Shown: positions 1-5,818, counted from the stretch's first letter. The stretch: DNA of 6,790 nt from Candidatus Bipolaricaulota bacterium (GCA_021159105.1 JAGGSM010000101.1:1-6790); one strand, 5' to 3'. Translations and numbers: made by a program. Notes: generated from the letters alone by a model not told the origin.

Positions 1-135
1 CCATCCCATGGCATCCTGAATGGCGACGTGGAGATCCCAGAATGAGTAAGTGCTGGGAATCTGGATGCGACGCCAGATTGGAGGGACAATATCAACGAGC
101 GAGATCCGGATCTGTAGAATGTCTTCTGTTGTCAT
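1..135 (-). CDS. pRiA4b ORF-3-like protein, N-terminal fragment cut by window edge
   Basis: The first 45 codons of a minus-strand gene are visible; the rest lies beyond the left edge. Translation from the ATG at 135 begins MTTEDILQIRISLVDI and contains PPIWRR near residues 18-23, then DLHVAIQDAMGW at 34-45. This pattern (amphipathic strand, PPIWRRI, a DLH..I..AMGW helix) is the characteristic start of the plasmid pRiA4b ORF-3-like family (PF07929). That family is widespread and of unknown function. Some members are labelled TnpR resolvases without experimental support, so I do not infer mobility. The start is well fixed: GGGGGAGG at 150-143 lies 7 nt upstream of the ATG. Recognition rests on a short segment, but the motif is distinctive. 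The main uncertainty is whether the full gene is intact. Confidence 0.78.
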   Translation of the reverse strand, partial: MTTEDILQIRISLVDIVPPIWRRIQIPSTYSFWDLHVAIQDAMGW

Positions 136-142
136 CTTGCAA

Positions 143-150
143 CCTCCCCC
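143..150 (-). promoter_or_regulatory. Ribosome binding site of the pRiA4b ORF-3-like gene
   Basis: On the minus strand the sequence reads GGGGGAGG, 7 nt before the ATG at 135. It is a near-perfect Shine-Dalgarno match at ideal spacing and is the main support for the start of this edge-truncated gene. Confidence 0.7.
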
Positions 151-299
151 TGTATGTTGCTACATGGCGCTGCTCTCTCGGCTCCATCTCGTTCTTCTCG
201 AAGAGAGGATAGCGAAAACATGGGATCGAATCTAATGATGCTCGCGAAGCACGCGTTTCCATTACTGGTTGCGATGGCCATTCACGCGGGAACTCTCCC

Positions 300-449
300 A
301 TGGACACCAAACCACAAGCACCCTCTGAAGAATCGCAAGAACGCTATGCAGTTGGGCTGCTTTTGGCGCACTTCAGGATACATGGGGCATTTTGTACGCT
401 GCGAGAAATAGCAGAATTCTTAGCTAGAAGCTTCCGTCAGGTACGATAG
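300..449 (+). CDS. Doubtful 49-codon ORF, possible helix-turn-helix remnant
   Basis: An ATG at 300 opens a 49-residue frame ending at TAG 447-449. The C-terminal half reads plausibly as helices, with a stretch TLREIAEFLARSF around residues 33-45 that resembles the recognition part of a winged-helix or HTH domain, stopping abruptly soon after. There is no good Shine-Dalgarno sequence upstream, and third-position base use is not like that of the confident genes. It could be a decayed fragment of a regulator, a small gene, or chance. It points toward the SNase-like gene and ends 8 bp before that gene's stop codon. Confidence 0.2.
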   Translation: MDTKPQAPSEESQERYAVGLLLAHFRIHGAFCTLREIAEFLARSFRQVR

Positions 450-456
450 TTATCCT

Positions 457-1371
457 TCAGCGTCGCACCGTGATGTACGTATCGAGCCGTCCAATGATCT
501 GTCCATCCAAGCGCGCTATCACGGTTATCGGCCATGTACCCGGCGGGGTCTGTGGGTATACCTTCCATCGCCACATAACGACTCCGCAAGACGCCCGCTG
601 CGGGCTCAGGTCGAGGTCTGTGCTCAGGTATGAAGGGTAGCCAACTTCGATCTTGTACCACGCCCCGGGAACGGCTTCGATCTCGAGCTTGGCGTAGTTG
701 CCCTGCCGAACGCAGGATGTAAGATCGAGCACGGCGATCGGCTCTGGAATCGGGCAGCAACAGCAACACCCTGCGGGCCGCGGCAGGACAGTTGTGACAG
801 CGCTGGACTCCGCAACCGTCGAGACACTACTTTGGCTAGTGGCCACGGTCGATGCCGAAGCTGACGCCTCGGCACTTGTGGAGCTAGAGGCTTCAGCTTG
901 CGACTCGGACGTCGCCACGCTTGTCGACGTCTGAGCGCTCGTTGACGAAGCGACCGCTTCGGCGAATCCCATCGAAATGAGCAGTGAATCCGCCAGCGTC
1001 TTCCCCTCAGAATCAAGATAGACATAGGCCGGTAGAGGATCGTCGCCGCCTTTCCAGAAAACAGCGGACGCGGGATCGATTGCCAGGTACACTGTTCTGT
1101 CGATCGACATATCCGAATTTGCTTCCCAGAACGCCTGGCCGCTTTGTGTGAGTTCGATCCCGATCAGGTGGATGTGCACGGTGTCTCCGGCAAAGACCGG
1201 TGAGGAATCAGAGACGGCGAGGATCTTCACCACAATCGTGTTGCTATCAACGACATCTACCACCGAGGCAGTGATGGTTGGAACAGGAGAGCTTGGCCCT
1301 CCAAAGACCAGAGCGGAGAGCAGCACAAGAGTTGCCCCCATCCCAACAAGGCACACTATCATTCTCTTCAT
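457..1371 (-). CDS. Secreted protein: degenerate SNase-like domain, Ser/Thr linker, Cys5 run, Ig-like C-terminus
   Basis: A 304-residue exported protein. Residues 1-24 form a signal peptide (MKRM, then a hydrophobic core). Residues 33-140 follow the thermonuclease (SNase/TNase) pattern: VVDSNTIVV, HIHLIGIEL, then AYVYLDSEGKTLADSLL and GFAEAV. By eye against staphylococcal nuclease the catalytic set is lost: D21 to N, R35 to H, D40 to E, T41 to L, E43 to Q, R87 to P. Nuclease activity is therefore unlikely. Residues 141-195 are a low-complexity Ser/Thr/Ala linker, followed by five cysteines at 202-206. Residues 213-303 look like an Ig-like beta-sandwich (PGAWYKIEVGYPS, VMWRWKV, PPGTWPITV), a pattern seen in bacterial surface proteins. 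I infer a binding or structural role outside the cytoplasm. The start at 1371 is chosen because AAGGAGGG sits 6 nt upstream; an in-frame ATG at 1395 lies upstream of that site. No operon partner is visible. Confidence 0.8.
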   Translation of the reverse strand: MKRMIVCLVGMGATLVLLSALVFGGPSSPVPTITASVVDVVDSNTIVVKILAVSDSSPVFAGDTVHIHLIGIELTQSGQAFWEANSDMSIDRTVYLAIDPASAVFWKGGDDPLPAYVYLDSEGKTLADSLLISMGFAEAVASSTSAQTSTSVATSESQAEASSSTSAEASASASTVATSQSSVSTVAESSAVTTVLPRPAGCCCCCPIPEPIAVLDLTSCVRQGNYAKLEIEAVPGAWYKIEVGYPSYLSTDLDLSPQRASCGVVMWRWKVYPQTPPGTWPITVIARLDGQIIGRLDTYITVRR

Positions 1372-1377
1372 CGTCGT

Positions 1378-1385
1378 CCCTCCTT
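1378..1385 (-). promoter_or_regulatory. Ribosome binding site deciding the start of the SNase-like gene
   Basis: The minus strand reads AAGGAGGG followed by 6 nt and ATG at 1371. It rules against the upstream in-frame ATG at 1395, which would place this perfect Shine-Dalgarno sequence inside the coding region and spoil the signal peptide start. Confidence 0.75.
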
Positions 1386-1449
1386 GGAGAAACAAGCTAA
1401 CATCACATCTCTCTCCGCATCTCGCCTCTGCCCATTCTTTGAGGACTTT

Positions 1450-1464
1450 CTAATGCTACATTAG
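1450..1464. repeat. Perfect palindrome CTAATG-CTA-CATTAG, possible operator
   Basis: Two 6-bp arms separated by 3 bp form a perfect inverted repeat. It covers the candidate -10 box of the SNase-like gene, a position where a bound dimeric repressor would block transcription. No T-run follows it, so it is not a terminator. Short palindromes also occur by chance, and no matching regulator is visible. Confidence 0.3.
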
Positions 1465-1480
1465 CACAAATGCGTGTGAA
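1453..1480 (-). promoter_or_regulatory. Candidate promoter of the SNase-like gene
   Basis: On the minus strand, TTCACA (1480-1475) is followed after 16 nt by TAGCAT (1458-1453). The -35 box matches the sigma70 consensus at five of six positions and the -10 box at four. Predicted transcription would begin near 1446, giving a leader of about 75 nt. A palindrome overlaps the -10 box. Confidence 0.35.
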
Positions 1481-1680
1481 TGTCGGTAACCCCTATCACA
1501 AGCGGCATAAACGCTGAGCCAGCTATTCAGAAGAGACTTGTACCAGAACAGGCATCCTCTTCCCAAGACTGGCAGTGGAATGCAGAGAAAACAGGTTCCC
1601 GCTCTTCCAAGCGTAGGCTAGTCGTCGCCTTGGACTGTAGATTGGGGATCTCTTCTGCGCGGCTCTTGGCAAGAATCTGG

Positions 1681-1710
1681 TTGGCGTATTTAGTACATTT
1701 TCCCTATAGG
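1681..1710 (+). promoter_or_regulatory. Candidate promoter of the TatT-like gene
   Basis: TTGGCG at 1681-1686 is followed after 18 nt by TATAGG at 1705-1710. Both boxes are partial matches to the sigma70 consensus. The start site would fall near 1717, leaving a leader of about 50 nt before the ATG at 1770. Confidence 0.3.
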
Positions 1711-1756
1711 CAATGTGCCGAACCACCTCTAGAATGATCCTGTACGTCTGTTCCTG

Positions 1757-1762
1757 AAGGAG
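1757..1762 (+). promoter_or_regulatory. Ribosome binding site deciding the TatT-like start
   Basis: AAGGAG lies 7 nt before the ATG at 1770. An in-frame GTG at 1764 is only 1 nt from this site, too close for initiation, so the ATG is preferred. Confidence 0.7.
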
Positions 1763-1769
1763 CGTGTCC

Positions 1770-2633
1770 ATGGCCAGAATCCGCCGCAGGCTTGTGCCAT
1801 TGCTTGTCTTGGTTCTCCTCTTGTTGGCCGGTTGCGTTGCTCTCGGCATGGAATCCGTAGCCGATCGGATCGCACACGCTGACACCGTCTACTTGTCACG
1901 CTATCTTCCCGCAAACATGGACGAAACGATTACCCTCTACGAGTCAGTGCTTCCGAGTCTCGACACTCTTTCGGTGCAGTCACAGGCTCATATCCTGGAC
2001 CGCCTCTCCCAGCTCTGCTACGAAGCGACGATGCTCACCGAAGGGAACACGCCCGAGGATGAGGCGCTCTTCATCAAGGGAAAAGATTATGCCTTCCAAA
2101 GCCTTCGCTTGAATGAGGAGTTCGTCACCCACAAGCGCAGCGGTTTGAGGGCCGCCCTGCAGTATGCTACAGATCCCGCTGCTACATATTGGGCAGCGAG
2201 CAACTGGGGCATGATCCTTAAGATGAATCCGATGAAGGGGCTGATGGAGCAGGGGTCGGTGATAGACCTGTTCGAGCGGACGATCGAGCTCGACAGGGAC
2301 TTCTTTGGGGGAGGTGCAGCGAGCTCCCTGGGATCCCTTCTGGTCATGGTCCCAAGCATGATGGGAGGAGACGATAAACGCGGACTCGCCCTTATCCAGG
2401 AGTCAATCGAGATGGACCCCACGTACCTGCGCAATCGCGTCATCCTCGCTGAGTACTGGGGGTTCACGTACAACATGTTCGGCAAGCTGACGGGCGTGCG
2501 GGATGCTGAGTTGATTGAGCAAGAAACGGCCATCGTCCTTTCAACTGACATCGGAGACTGGCCCTTCTGGAACCGTCAGGCCAAGGCCGAGGCGAAGCGG
2601 CTGCTCGCGCAGTTGCATGAGATGACGCACTAG
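1770..2633 (+). CDS. TatT-like lipoprotein (TRAP transporter-associated, helical repeat)
   Basis: A 287-residue lipoprotein. Arg-rich residues 3-7 precede a Leu/Val core and a lipobox LAGC with the acylated cysteine at 22. The mature part is almost entirely helical and matches the TatT family (TRAP-associated T component, PF16811 as I recall it; prototype Tp0956 of Treponema pallidum). Supporting segments are the early ADRIAHADTVYLSR, AATYWAASNWGMI at 137-149, GGAASSLGSLL at 181-191, MGGDDKRGLALIQESIEMDP at 198-217 and AEYWGFTYNMFGKLTGV at 227-243. In T. pallidum this protein forms TPR-like trimers that bind the TRAP substrate-binding protein TatP in the periplasm. Length is close to the family norm. 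No TatP or TRAP permease gene is in the window, so this copy is isolated here. Its stop overlaps the stop of the converging sulfotransferase gene by 4 bp. Confidence 0.83.
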   Translation: MARIRRRLVPLLVLVLLLLAGCVALGMESVADRIAHADTVYLSRYLPANMDETITLYESVLPSLDTLSVQSQAHILDRLSQLCYEATMLTEGNTPEDEALFIKGKDYAFQSLRLNEEFVTHKRSGLRAALQYATDPAATYWAASNWGMILKMNPMKGLMEQGSVIDLFERTIELDRDFFGGGAASSLGSLLVMVPSMMGGDDKRGLALIQESIEMDPTYLRNRVILAEYWGFTYNMFGKLTGVRDAELIEQETAIVLSTDIGDWPFWNRQAKAEAKRLLAQLHEMTH

Positions 2634-3772
2634 CCACTCTCCGGTGGGGGCTCGATCCGTTCGTAACCCCACTGATCGAACGCGAACGCCCAGTAATGAT
2701 TGACCTTCTCGATCACGTCAGCGCTGAGCTCGTACGAGTTCTTCTTGTAGCCGGAAACAGAGTCGATATAGGCACGGAACCCGGCCTCTGCCTCGGCAAA
2801 CCCGGGCAACTGCAACGTGTCGTAGATTCGCTTCACCTCCTCCAGGGGAGCCGCCTCCAGATCCTCGAAGCGGACCTCCACGTGGTGCCCAGTCGGGATC
2901 TTTGCCCGATCAGCCAGATAGGCATGCATGAGCCTGTCGTAGAACTCCAGCACGTAAGCCTCGATCTCCTCATCGCTGATCGCCTGAATCTGGGATAGAG
3001 GGATGGTGGTGCGATAGAGGTGGAGCGTCGATAGGAACACGTTGTAAGGGTTGCGGTAGATGTGGATGAAGCGGGCCTCAGGGAAGAGCTCAAGCAGGGT
3101 CTCGATGTGCGCGGTGCTGGCACAGTTTTTGAGCACCAGCCGCCGTCCGCCGGCCTTGAGCGTCGCCTTACGCAGTATCATCTCGTAGCTACGAAGGCGC
3201 TGGGCGAGTCTCTTGGGGTGTACGTCATCCAGGAGCACCGATTCCTCGAAGATCTCGCGTGCCTTCCTCGGAAGAGTGAACGCATGCAGAAAGGAGACAT
3301 CCGACAGATTGCAGAGCGCAAATTCGTCCTCCTGCGGGGCGTCGAGAACCAGGGGGATGTTGTCGATGACGCGCGTTGGGTGCCTGGCAGCGGCCGCCCT
3401 TGCCAAGAGCCTCTTGATCATCCCATCGCCTGTCAGGCAGAAACCGGGCGCCATGGCTTGGAACGTTGTTAGGAAGCCGAACCTCCTGTCCTGGCACAAC
3501 AGGTTGTGTAGGTGCGTTGTTCCGCTTCGCCAGTGTCCGAGAATGAAGATCGGCGCGGGGTGGACATGCGTCCTGTTCACAACCCCTGCGTAGCGCACGC
3601 ACTCCCAAACCCTGAGCGGGCTCGTCAGCAGAGTTGACAGCGTAACGAAGAGCGCGCGCCTCATGTACGCTCGATCGATGCCGCCGCTTCGCGCGAGCAA
3701 CTGAATCCAGACACGGAACGAGCCGAGGGCGAGCGGGTGCTCAACGTTCGATGGGCGCGGTGAGTCGGTCAT
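2630..3772 (-). CDS. PAPS-dependent sulfotransferase family protein
   Basis: A 380-residue cytoplasmic sulfotransferase of the Sulfotransfer_3 type (PF13469), which transfers sulfate from PAPS to an acceptor. The 5'-phosphosulfate-binding loop is at 74-92 (PIFILGHWRSGTTHLHNLL). The family segment DAPQEDEFAL is at 144-153. The 3'-phosphate-binding region is RFIHIYRNPYNVFLST at 234-249, with Arg240 and Ser248 in the expected places, and VRFEDLE is at 300-306. A C-terminal YKKNSYELS near 342-350 stands where many sulfotransferases carry a second nucleotide-contacting loop. All key motifs are present, so activity is likely. The acceptor cannot be predicted; relatives act on lipids, carbohydrates or proteins. 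The ATG abuts the TAG of the upstream lipoprotein gene with no spacer, and AGG 7 nt upstream is a weak ribosome site, so translational coupling is likely. Its end overlaps the TatT-like gene tail to tail. Confidence 0.9.
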   Translation of the reverse strand: MTDSPRPSNVEHPLALGSFRVWIQLLARSGGIDRAYMRRALFVTLSTLLTSPLRVWECVRYAGVVNRTHVHPAPIFILGHWRSGTTHLHNLLCQDRRFGFLTTFQAMAPGFCLTGDGMIKRLLARAAAARHPTRVIDNIPLVLDAPQEDEFALCNLSDVSFLHAFTLPRKAREIFEESVLLDDVHPKRLAQRLRSYEMILRKATLKAGGRRLVLKNCASTAHIETLLELFPEARFIHIYRNPYNVFLSTLHLYRTTIPLSQIQAISDEEIEAYVLEFYDRLMHAYLADRAKIPTGHHVEVRFEDLEAAPLEEVKRIYDTLQLPGFAEAEAGFRAYIDSVSGYKKNSYELSADVIEKVNHYWAFAFDQWGYERIEPPPESG

Positions 3773-5419
3773 CTAGGTACCTGCCTCTGTTTTTTTGGGT
3801 GCAGTCTGGATATCGTTCTGGATTCTGACCAGGCCAAAGATCGTCGTCGTGTAGATGACCCCACCGCCTGGATGGATGAACAGAGCTCCAGCCCAGTTGT
3901 TGTATCCTTGTCCCGTGCCCGCCAGTCTCCTGAACACGGTCTTTCCGGAGGCGAAATCGACGCCAGTCAGATACCACGAAGTGATCGAACTGTGCTCATC
4001 GCGCCAATAGGTGTAGACCAATCCGCTGCCGAAAGAGAGCTTGAAGACGCAGATGCCGCGCACAGGATTGGTCCAGACCTCTTTACAGCTGTAGGTACCG
4101 TCGGCATGCGCAATGAGATCGACGCGCGTCAGGCCCGGTTCCGGTCGCGAGGTGGGGAACCTGCTGTGTCCCCAGTTGTTCTCGGCGATGATCGAGTAGC
4201 GCCCCGTCCCCATTCCCGCCACGTCGGCATGCTCGAAGCAGACCACACTGATGTCCGTCCCGCTCTTGCCCTCTGCGAACAGCGGCGTGCTGCAGACGAC
4301 GACACCGTCGGAGCGACGCACAAAGAGGACATGGATGCGTGGCTCGGCATTGTCGGTGATCACCACGAACCCGTCCGCGCCGCCCGTGAGAGATACGGAC
4401 GTCCCAGAACCGCGAGTTATGTGGCCAGGCTTCCTCCCTGGGCCGCGATCGTATTCAGTTCGCCAGCCGACGCTGATCTTGCCGGTTCCGTCCTGGCGGA
4501 ACTGGTAGAGCGCGCGATCGGAAACGATGTAGACTCCATCCTCGGCAACAGCGAACGAGTTCTCGATGATCTCGCCGTCCAAGCGGTAGGTTTGAACTTC
4601 ACCCGTCTTTACATTGACCGTACCGACGATACCACCGGTCGTTGCATACCAGTAGTAAGCGCCGCTCCAATCCGGGAGGACCCAGGCGACGGAGTCAAGA
4701 TGCGGCCACTTCATGGGCACAACATACTCGCTTAAGTCGTACTCGCGCACGAGCACGAAATCGCCGTTGCCCTTTGGCGTCTGGATAACCTGGATCGTGT
4801 TCCGCGTCGTTGGAACGACCGCCCTGTCCTGATCATCCAAGTAGAAGTACATCCCCGCACCGATGTACTTCCACGGCGGGATGCCCTGAAGAATCCAGTA
4901 CCAGGGACGCCCCGGAAGGCGATGGGATGCGAGCACTTCAAGCGTCACGGGATCCATCAGCTCGAGCTTGAAGCCGCGGCCATTGCTGTAGACAGCGACG
5001 ATCCGTCCGAGTCGATCGAAGGTCACCGTCCCGTAGCCACCGAAACCCTGAGTCATTGAGGAGACACTCATGTGCGGTCCCACAGGGCCTGGCGCCTCGT
5101 AGGCGTCGCTCATGTAGGCATCGCAGTGCATGTTGTTCCCCCGGCGAGCGGCCATGAACGGGTGTTGGGGTATCGCGACGTGAGGGATCGAAGAAGAGGG
5201 TTCAGCAACAGTGAAGCTCTCGAATTCGGGGACCGAAGTCCCCCCATGATGGAAGATGGCGCTCCAGACCCCCCGGGCAAGCTCACCGGGCGCAAACAGC
5301 CGATTGGAGATCGGATGCACCGGCAGATCGGCGAGCGGTCCGTAGAGCCACTTGGAGTCCGAGGATGTACAAGAAAGCAGGAGGATGAGGAAGATGGCCC
5401 AGAGGAAAGCCTTCCCCAC
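3773..5419 (-). CDS. Lipoprotein with predicted beta-propeller fold
   Basis: A 548-residue exported lipoprotein of unknown function. MGKAFLWAIFLILLLSC gives a short signal with lipobox LLSC and the lipidated cysteine at 17. After a linker to about residue 120, the protein is a series of short beta-strands with Gly-Asp turns and alternating aromatics, typical of a WD40/PQQ-like propeller. Examples are GYGTVTFDRLGRIVAVYSN at 128-146, KLELMDPVTLEVLASHRLP at 151-169, FAVAEDGVYIVSDRALYQF at 289-307 and the last strand GGVIYTTTIFGLVRI at 519-533. Such propellers usually bind ligands or partners. I cannot name a catalytic site or substrate. The GTG at 5419 is preferred because AAGAGG lies 6 nt upstream and the leader from the candidate promoter fits. 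A TTG at 5452 would add 11 basic residues but has no clear ribosome site. It is the first gene of a pair with the sulfotransferase. Confidence 0.8.
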   Translation of the reverse strand: MGKAFLWAIFLILLLSCTSSDSKWLYGPLADLPVHPISNRLFAPGELARGVWSAIFHHGGTSVPEFESFTVAEPSSSIPHVAIPQHPFMAARRGNNMHCDAYMSDAYEAPGPVGPHMSVSSMTQGFGGYGTVTFDRLGRIVAVYSNGRGFKLELMDPVTLEVLASHRLPGRPWYWILQGIPPWKYIGAGMYFYLDDQDRAVVPTTRNTIQVIQTPKGNGDFVLVREYDLSEYVVPMKWPHLDSVAWVLPDWSGAYYWYATTGGIVGTVNVKTGEVQTYRLDGEIIENSFAVAEDGVYIVSDRALYQFRQDGTGKISVGWRTEYDRGPGRKPGHITRGSGTSVSLTGGADGFVVITDNAEPRIHVLFVRRSDGVVVCSTPLFAEGKSGTDISVVCFEHADVAGMGTGRYSIIAENNWGHSRFPTSRPEPGLTRVDLIAHADGTYSCKEVWTNPVRGICVFKLSFGSGLVYTYWRDEHSSITSWYLTGVDFASGKTVFRRLAGTGQGYNNWAGALFIHPGGGVIYTTTIFGLVRIQNDIQTAPKKTEAGT

Positions 5420-5425
5420 CCGATG

Positions 5426-5431
5426 CCTCTT
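5426..5431 (-). promoter_or_regulatory. Ribosome binding site deciding the propeller lipoprotein start
   Basis: The minus strand reads AAGAGG, then 6 nt, then GTG at 5419. The competing TTG at 5452 has no comparable site. This supports the shorter protein, although the longer one would also carry a workable lipoprotein signal. Confidence 0.5.
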
Positions 5432-5471
5432 GTGTTTGTCCTTACATCCCAACTTGCATCACCCGATCGCA

Positions 5472-5500
5472 AGTATAGCGGGCTGCCCGCGCCGGTGGAA
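5472..5500 (-). promoter_or_regulatory. Candidate promoter of the propeller lipoprotein-sulfotransferase operon
   Basis: On the minus strand a good -10 box TATACT (5477-5472) lies 17 nt after a weak -35 TTCCAC (5500-5495). Transcription would start near 5465, giving about 45 nt of leader before the GTG at 5419 but only about a dozen before the TTG at 5452. The weak -35 box and the palindrome in the spacer suggest a regulated promoter. Confidence 0.4.
5478..5490. repeat. Perfect GC-rich palindrome in promoter spacer, possible operator
   Basis: GCGGGC-T-GCCCGC is a perfect inverted repeat with 6-bp arms and a 1-bp centre. It fits exactly between the -35 and -10 boxes of the candidate operon promoter, touching the -10 box. 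That placement is typical of repressor operators or MerR-type activator sites. No regulator gene is visible in the window. Confidence 0.35.
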
Positions 5501-5558
5501 GGTTTCTCACTCGCTGTCGATGATGATGGAGTATGAGCTAGAGCAAGAACGCATGCAA

Positions 5559-5578
5559 TGGAATGGTACGCCACTCCA
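5559..5578 (-). repeat. Imperfect hairpin of unknown role
   Basis: Arms of 8 bp (TGGAATGG / CCACTCCA on the plus strand) enclose a 4-nt loop. In a minus-strand RNA the single non-matching pair becomes G-U, so the hairpin would fold better there. No T-run follows on either side, so it is not an ordinary intrinsic terminator. It lies about 170 nt downstream of the tRNA. Confidence 0.25.
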
Positions 5579-5744
5579 ATTCGAAGTAGTGGTCAGCTAG
5601 TGGGCTAGGGCAAGCAGAAAGTGAGGCTGACTTTGGACACGCGCTCAGACGCAATAACTAGAGCCGGCGGAAGGAAGCTCTCTGAGGAGTAACGACAACT
5701 TGCGAACCATGGACTTCTCCAGGGCCGAGATGAGAATTGCAGCG

Positions 5745-5818
5745 TGGAGCCTAGGAAACTCGAACCCCTGGCCTCTTGCATGCCATGCAAGCGCTCTCCT
5801 CTTCTGAGCTAGGGCCCC
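5745..5818 (-). tRNA. tRNA-Ala (anticodon GGC), slightly degenerate
   Basis: The 74-nt minus-strand sequence folds as a full cloverleaf. The acceptor is GGGGCCC with AGGCTCC, and the D stem is GCTC/GAGC with a 9-nt loop. The anticodon stem CTTGC/GCAAG encloses ATGGCAT, with anticodon GGC at 5784-5782. The variable loop is AGGCC, and the T arm is AGGGG-TTCGAGT-TTCCT. It decodes GCC/GCU alanine codons. The G3-U70 pair that identifies tRNA-Ala is present, and the anticodon arm is the same as in typical bacterial Ala-GGC tRNAs. The discriminator A73 is at 5745 and CCA is not encoded. Odd points are a C7-A66 mismatch at the base of the acceptor stem and two G-U pairs in the T stem, including the normally invariant 53-61 pair. 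It may be functional but divergent, or an early pseudogene if another Ala-GGC copy exists. Confidence 0.78.

Larger units (their letters stand above)
136..456. other. Intergenic region, no convincing gene
   Basis: This stretch separates the 5' end of the pRiA4b ORF-3-like gene from the 3' end of the SNase-like gene. It must hold the promoter of the former; I see no clear -35/-10 pair for it. The only coding candidate is the 49-codon ORF at 300-449. There is no hairpin with a following T-run after the SNase-like stop codon, so I could not place a terminator. Confidence 0.5.
1372..1769. other. Divergent intergenic region between the SNase-like and TatT-like genes
   Basis: This spacer of about 400 bp separates two divergently transcribed exported-protein genes. 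It holds the candidate promoters of both, the 15-bp palindrome at 1450-1464 and both ribosome binding sites. Open frames within 1480-1740 on either strand have no Shine-Dalgarno sequence or recognisable motif. The middle section, about 1485-1680, holds nothing I can assign. Confidence 0.5.
5420..5744. other. Intergenic region upstream of the lipoprotein-sulfotransferase operon
   Basis: The first 80 bp hold the candidate operon promoter and its palindrome. Beyond about 5501 I find only an imperfect hairpin at 5559-5578. The rest, to the 3' end of the tRNA, shows no convincing reading frame, promoter or terminator on either strand. Confidence 0.5.

Noticed and set aside
900..970. Serine/threonine-rich low-complexity coding sequence considered as a tandem repeat or array
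   Set aside because: There is no fixed repeat unit at the DNA level. It is a Ser/Thr/Ala linker inside a single protein, and there is no CRISPR-like spacing anywhere in the window.
1523..1885. Minus-strand open frame of 120 codons across the intergenic region and the 5' end of the TatT-like gene
   Set aside because: It runs antisense through the signal peptide of a confident gene, has no ribosome site and shows no recognisable motif. A neighbouring frame (about 1523-1700) also stays open with protein-like composition but has no start, so neither is supported as a gene.
3872..4735. Plus-strand open frame of 287 codons
   Set aside because: It lies wholly antisense to the propeller lipoprotein gene, lacks a ribosome site and has an Arg/Asp/Ala-rich composition typical of a high-GC shadow frame.
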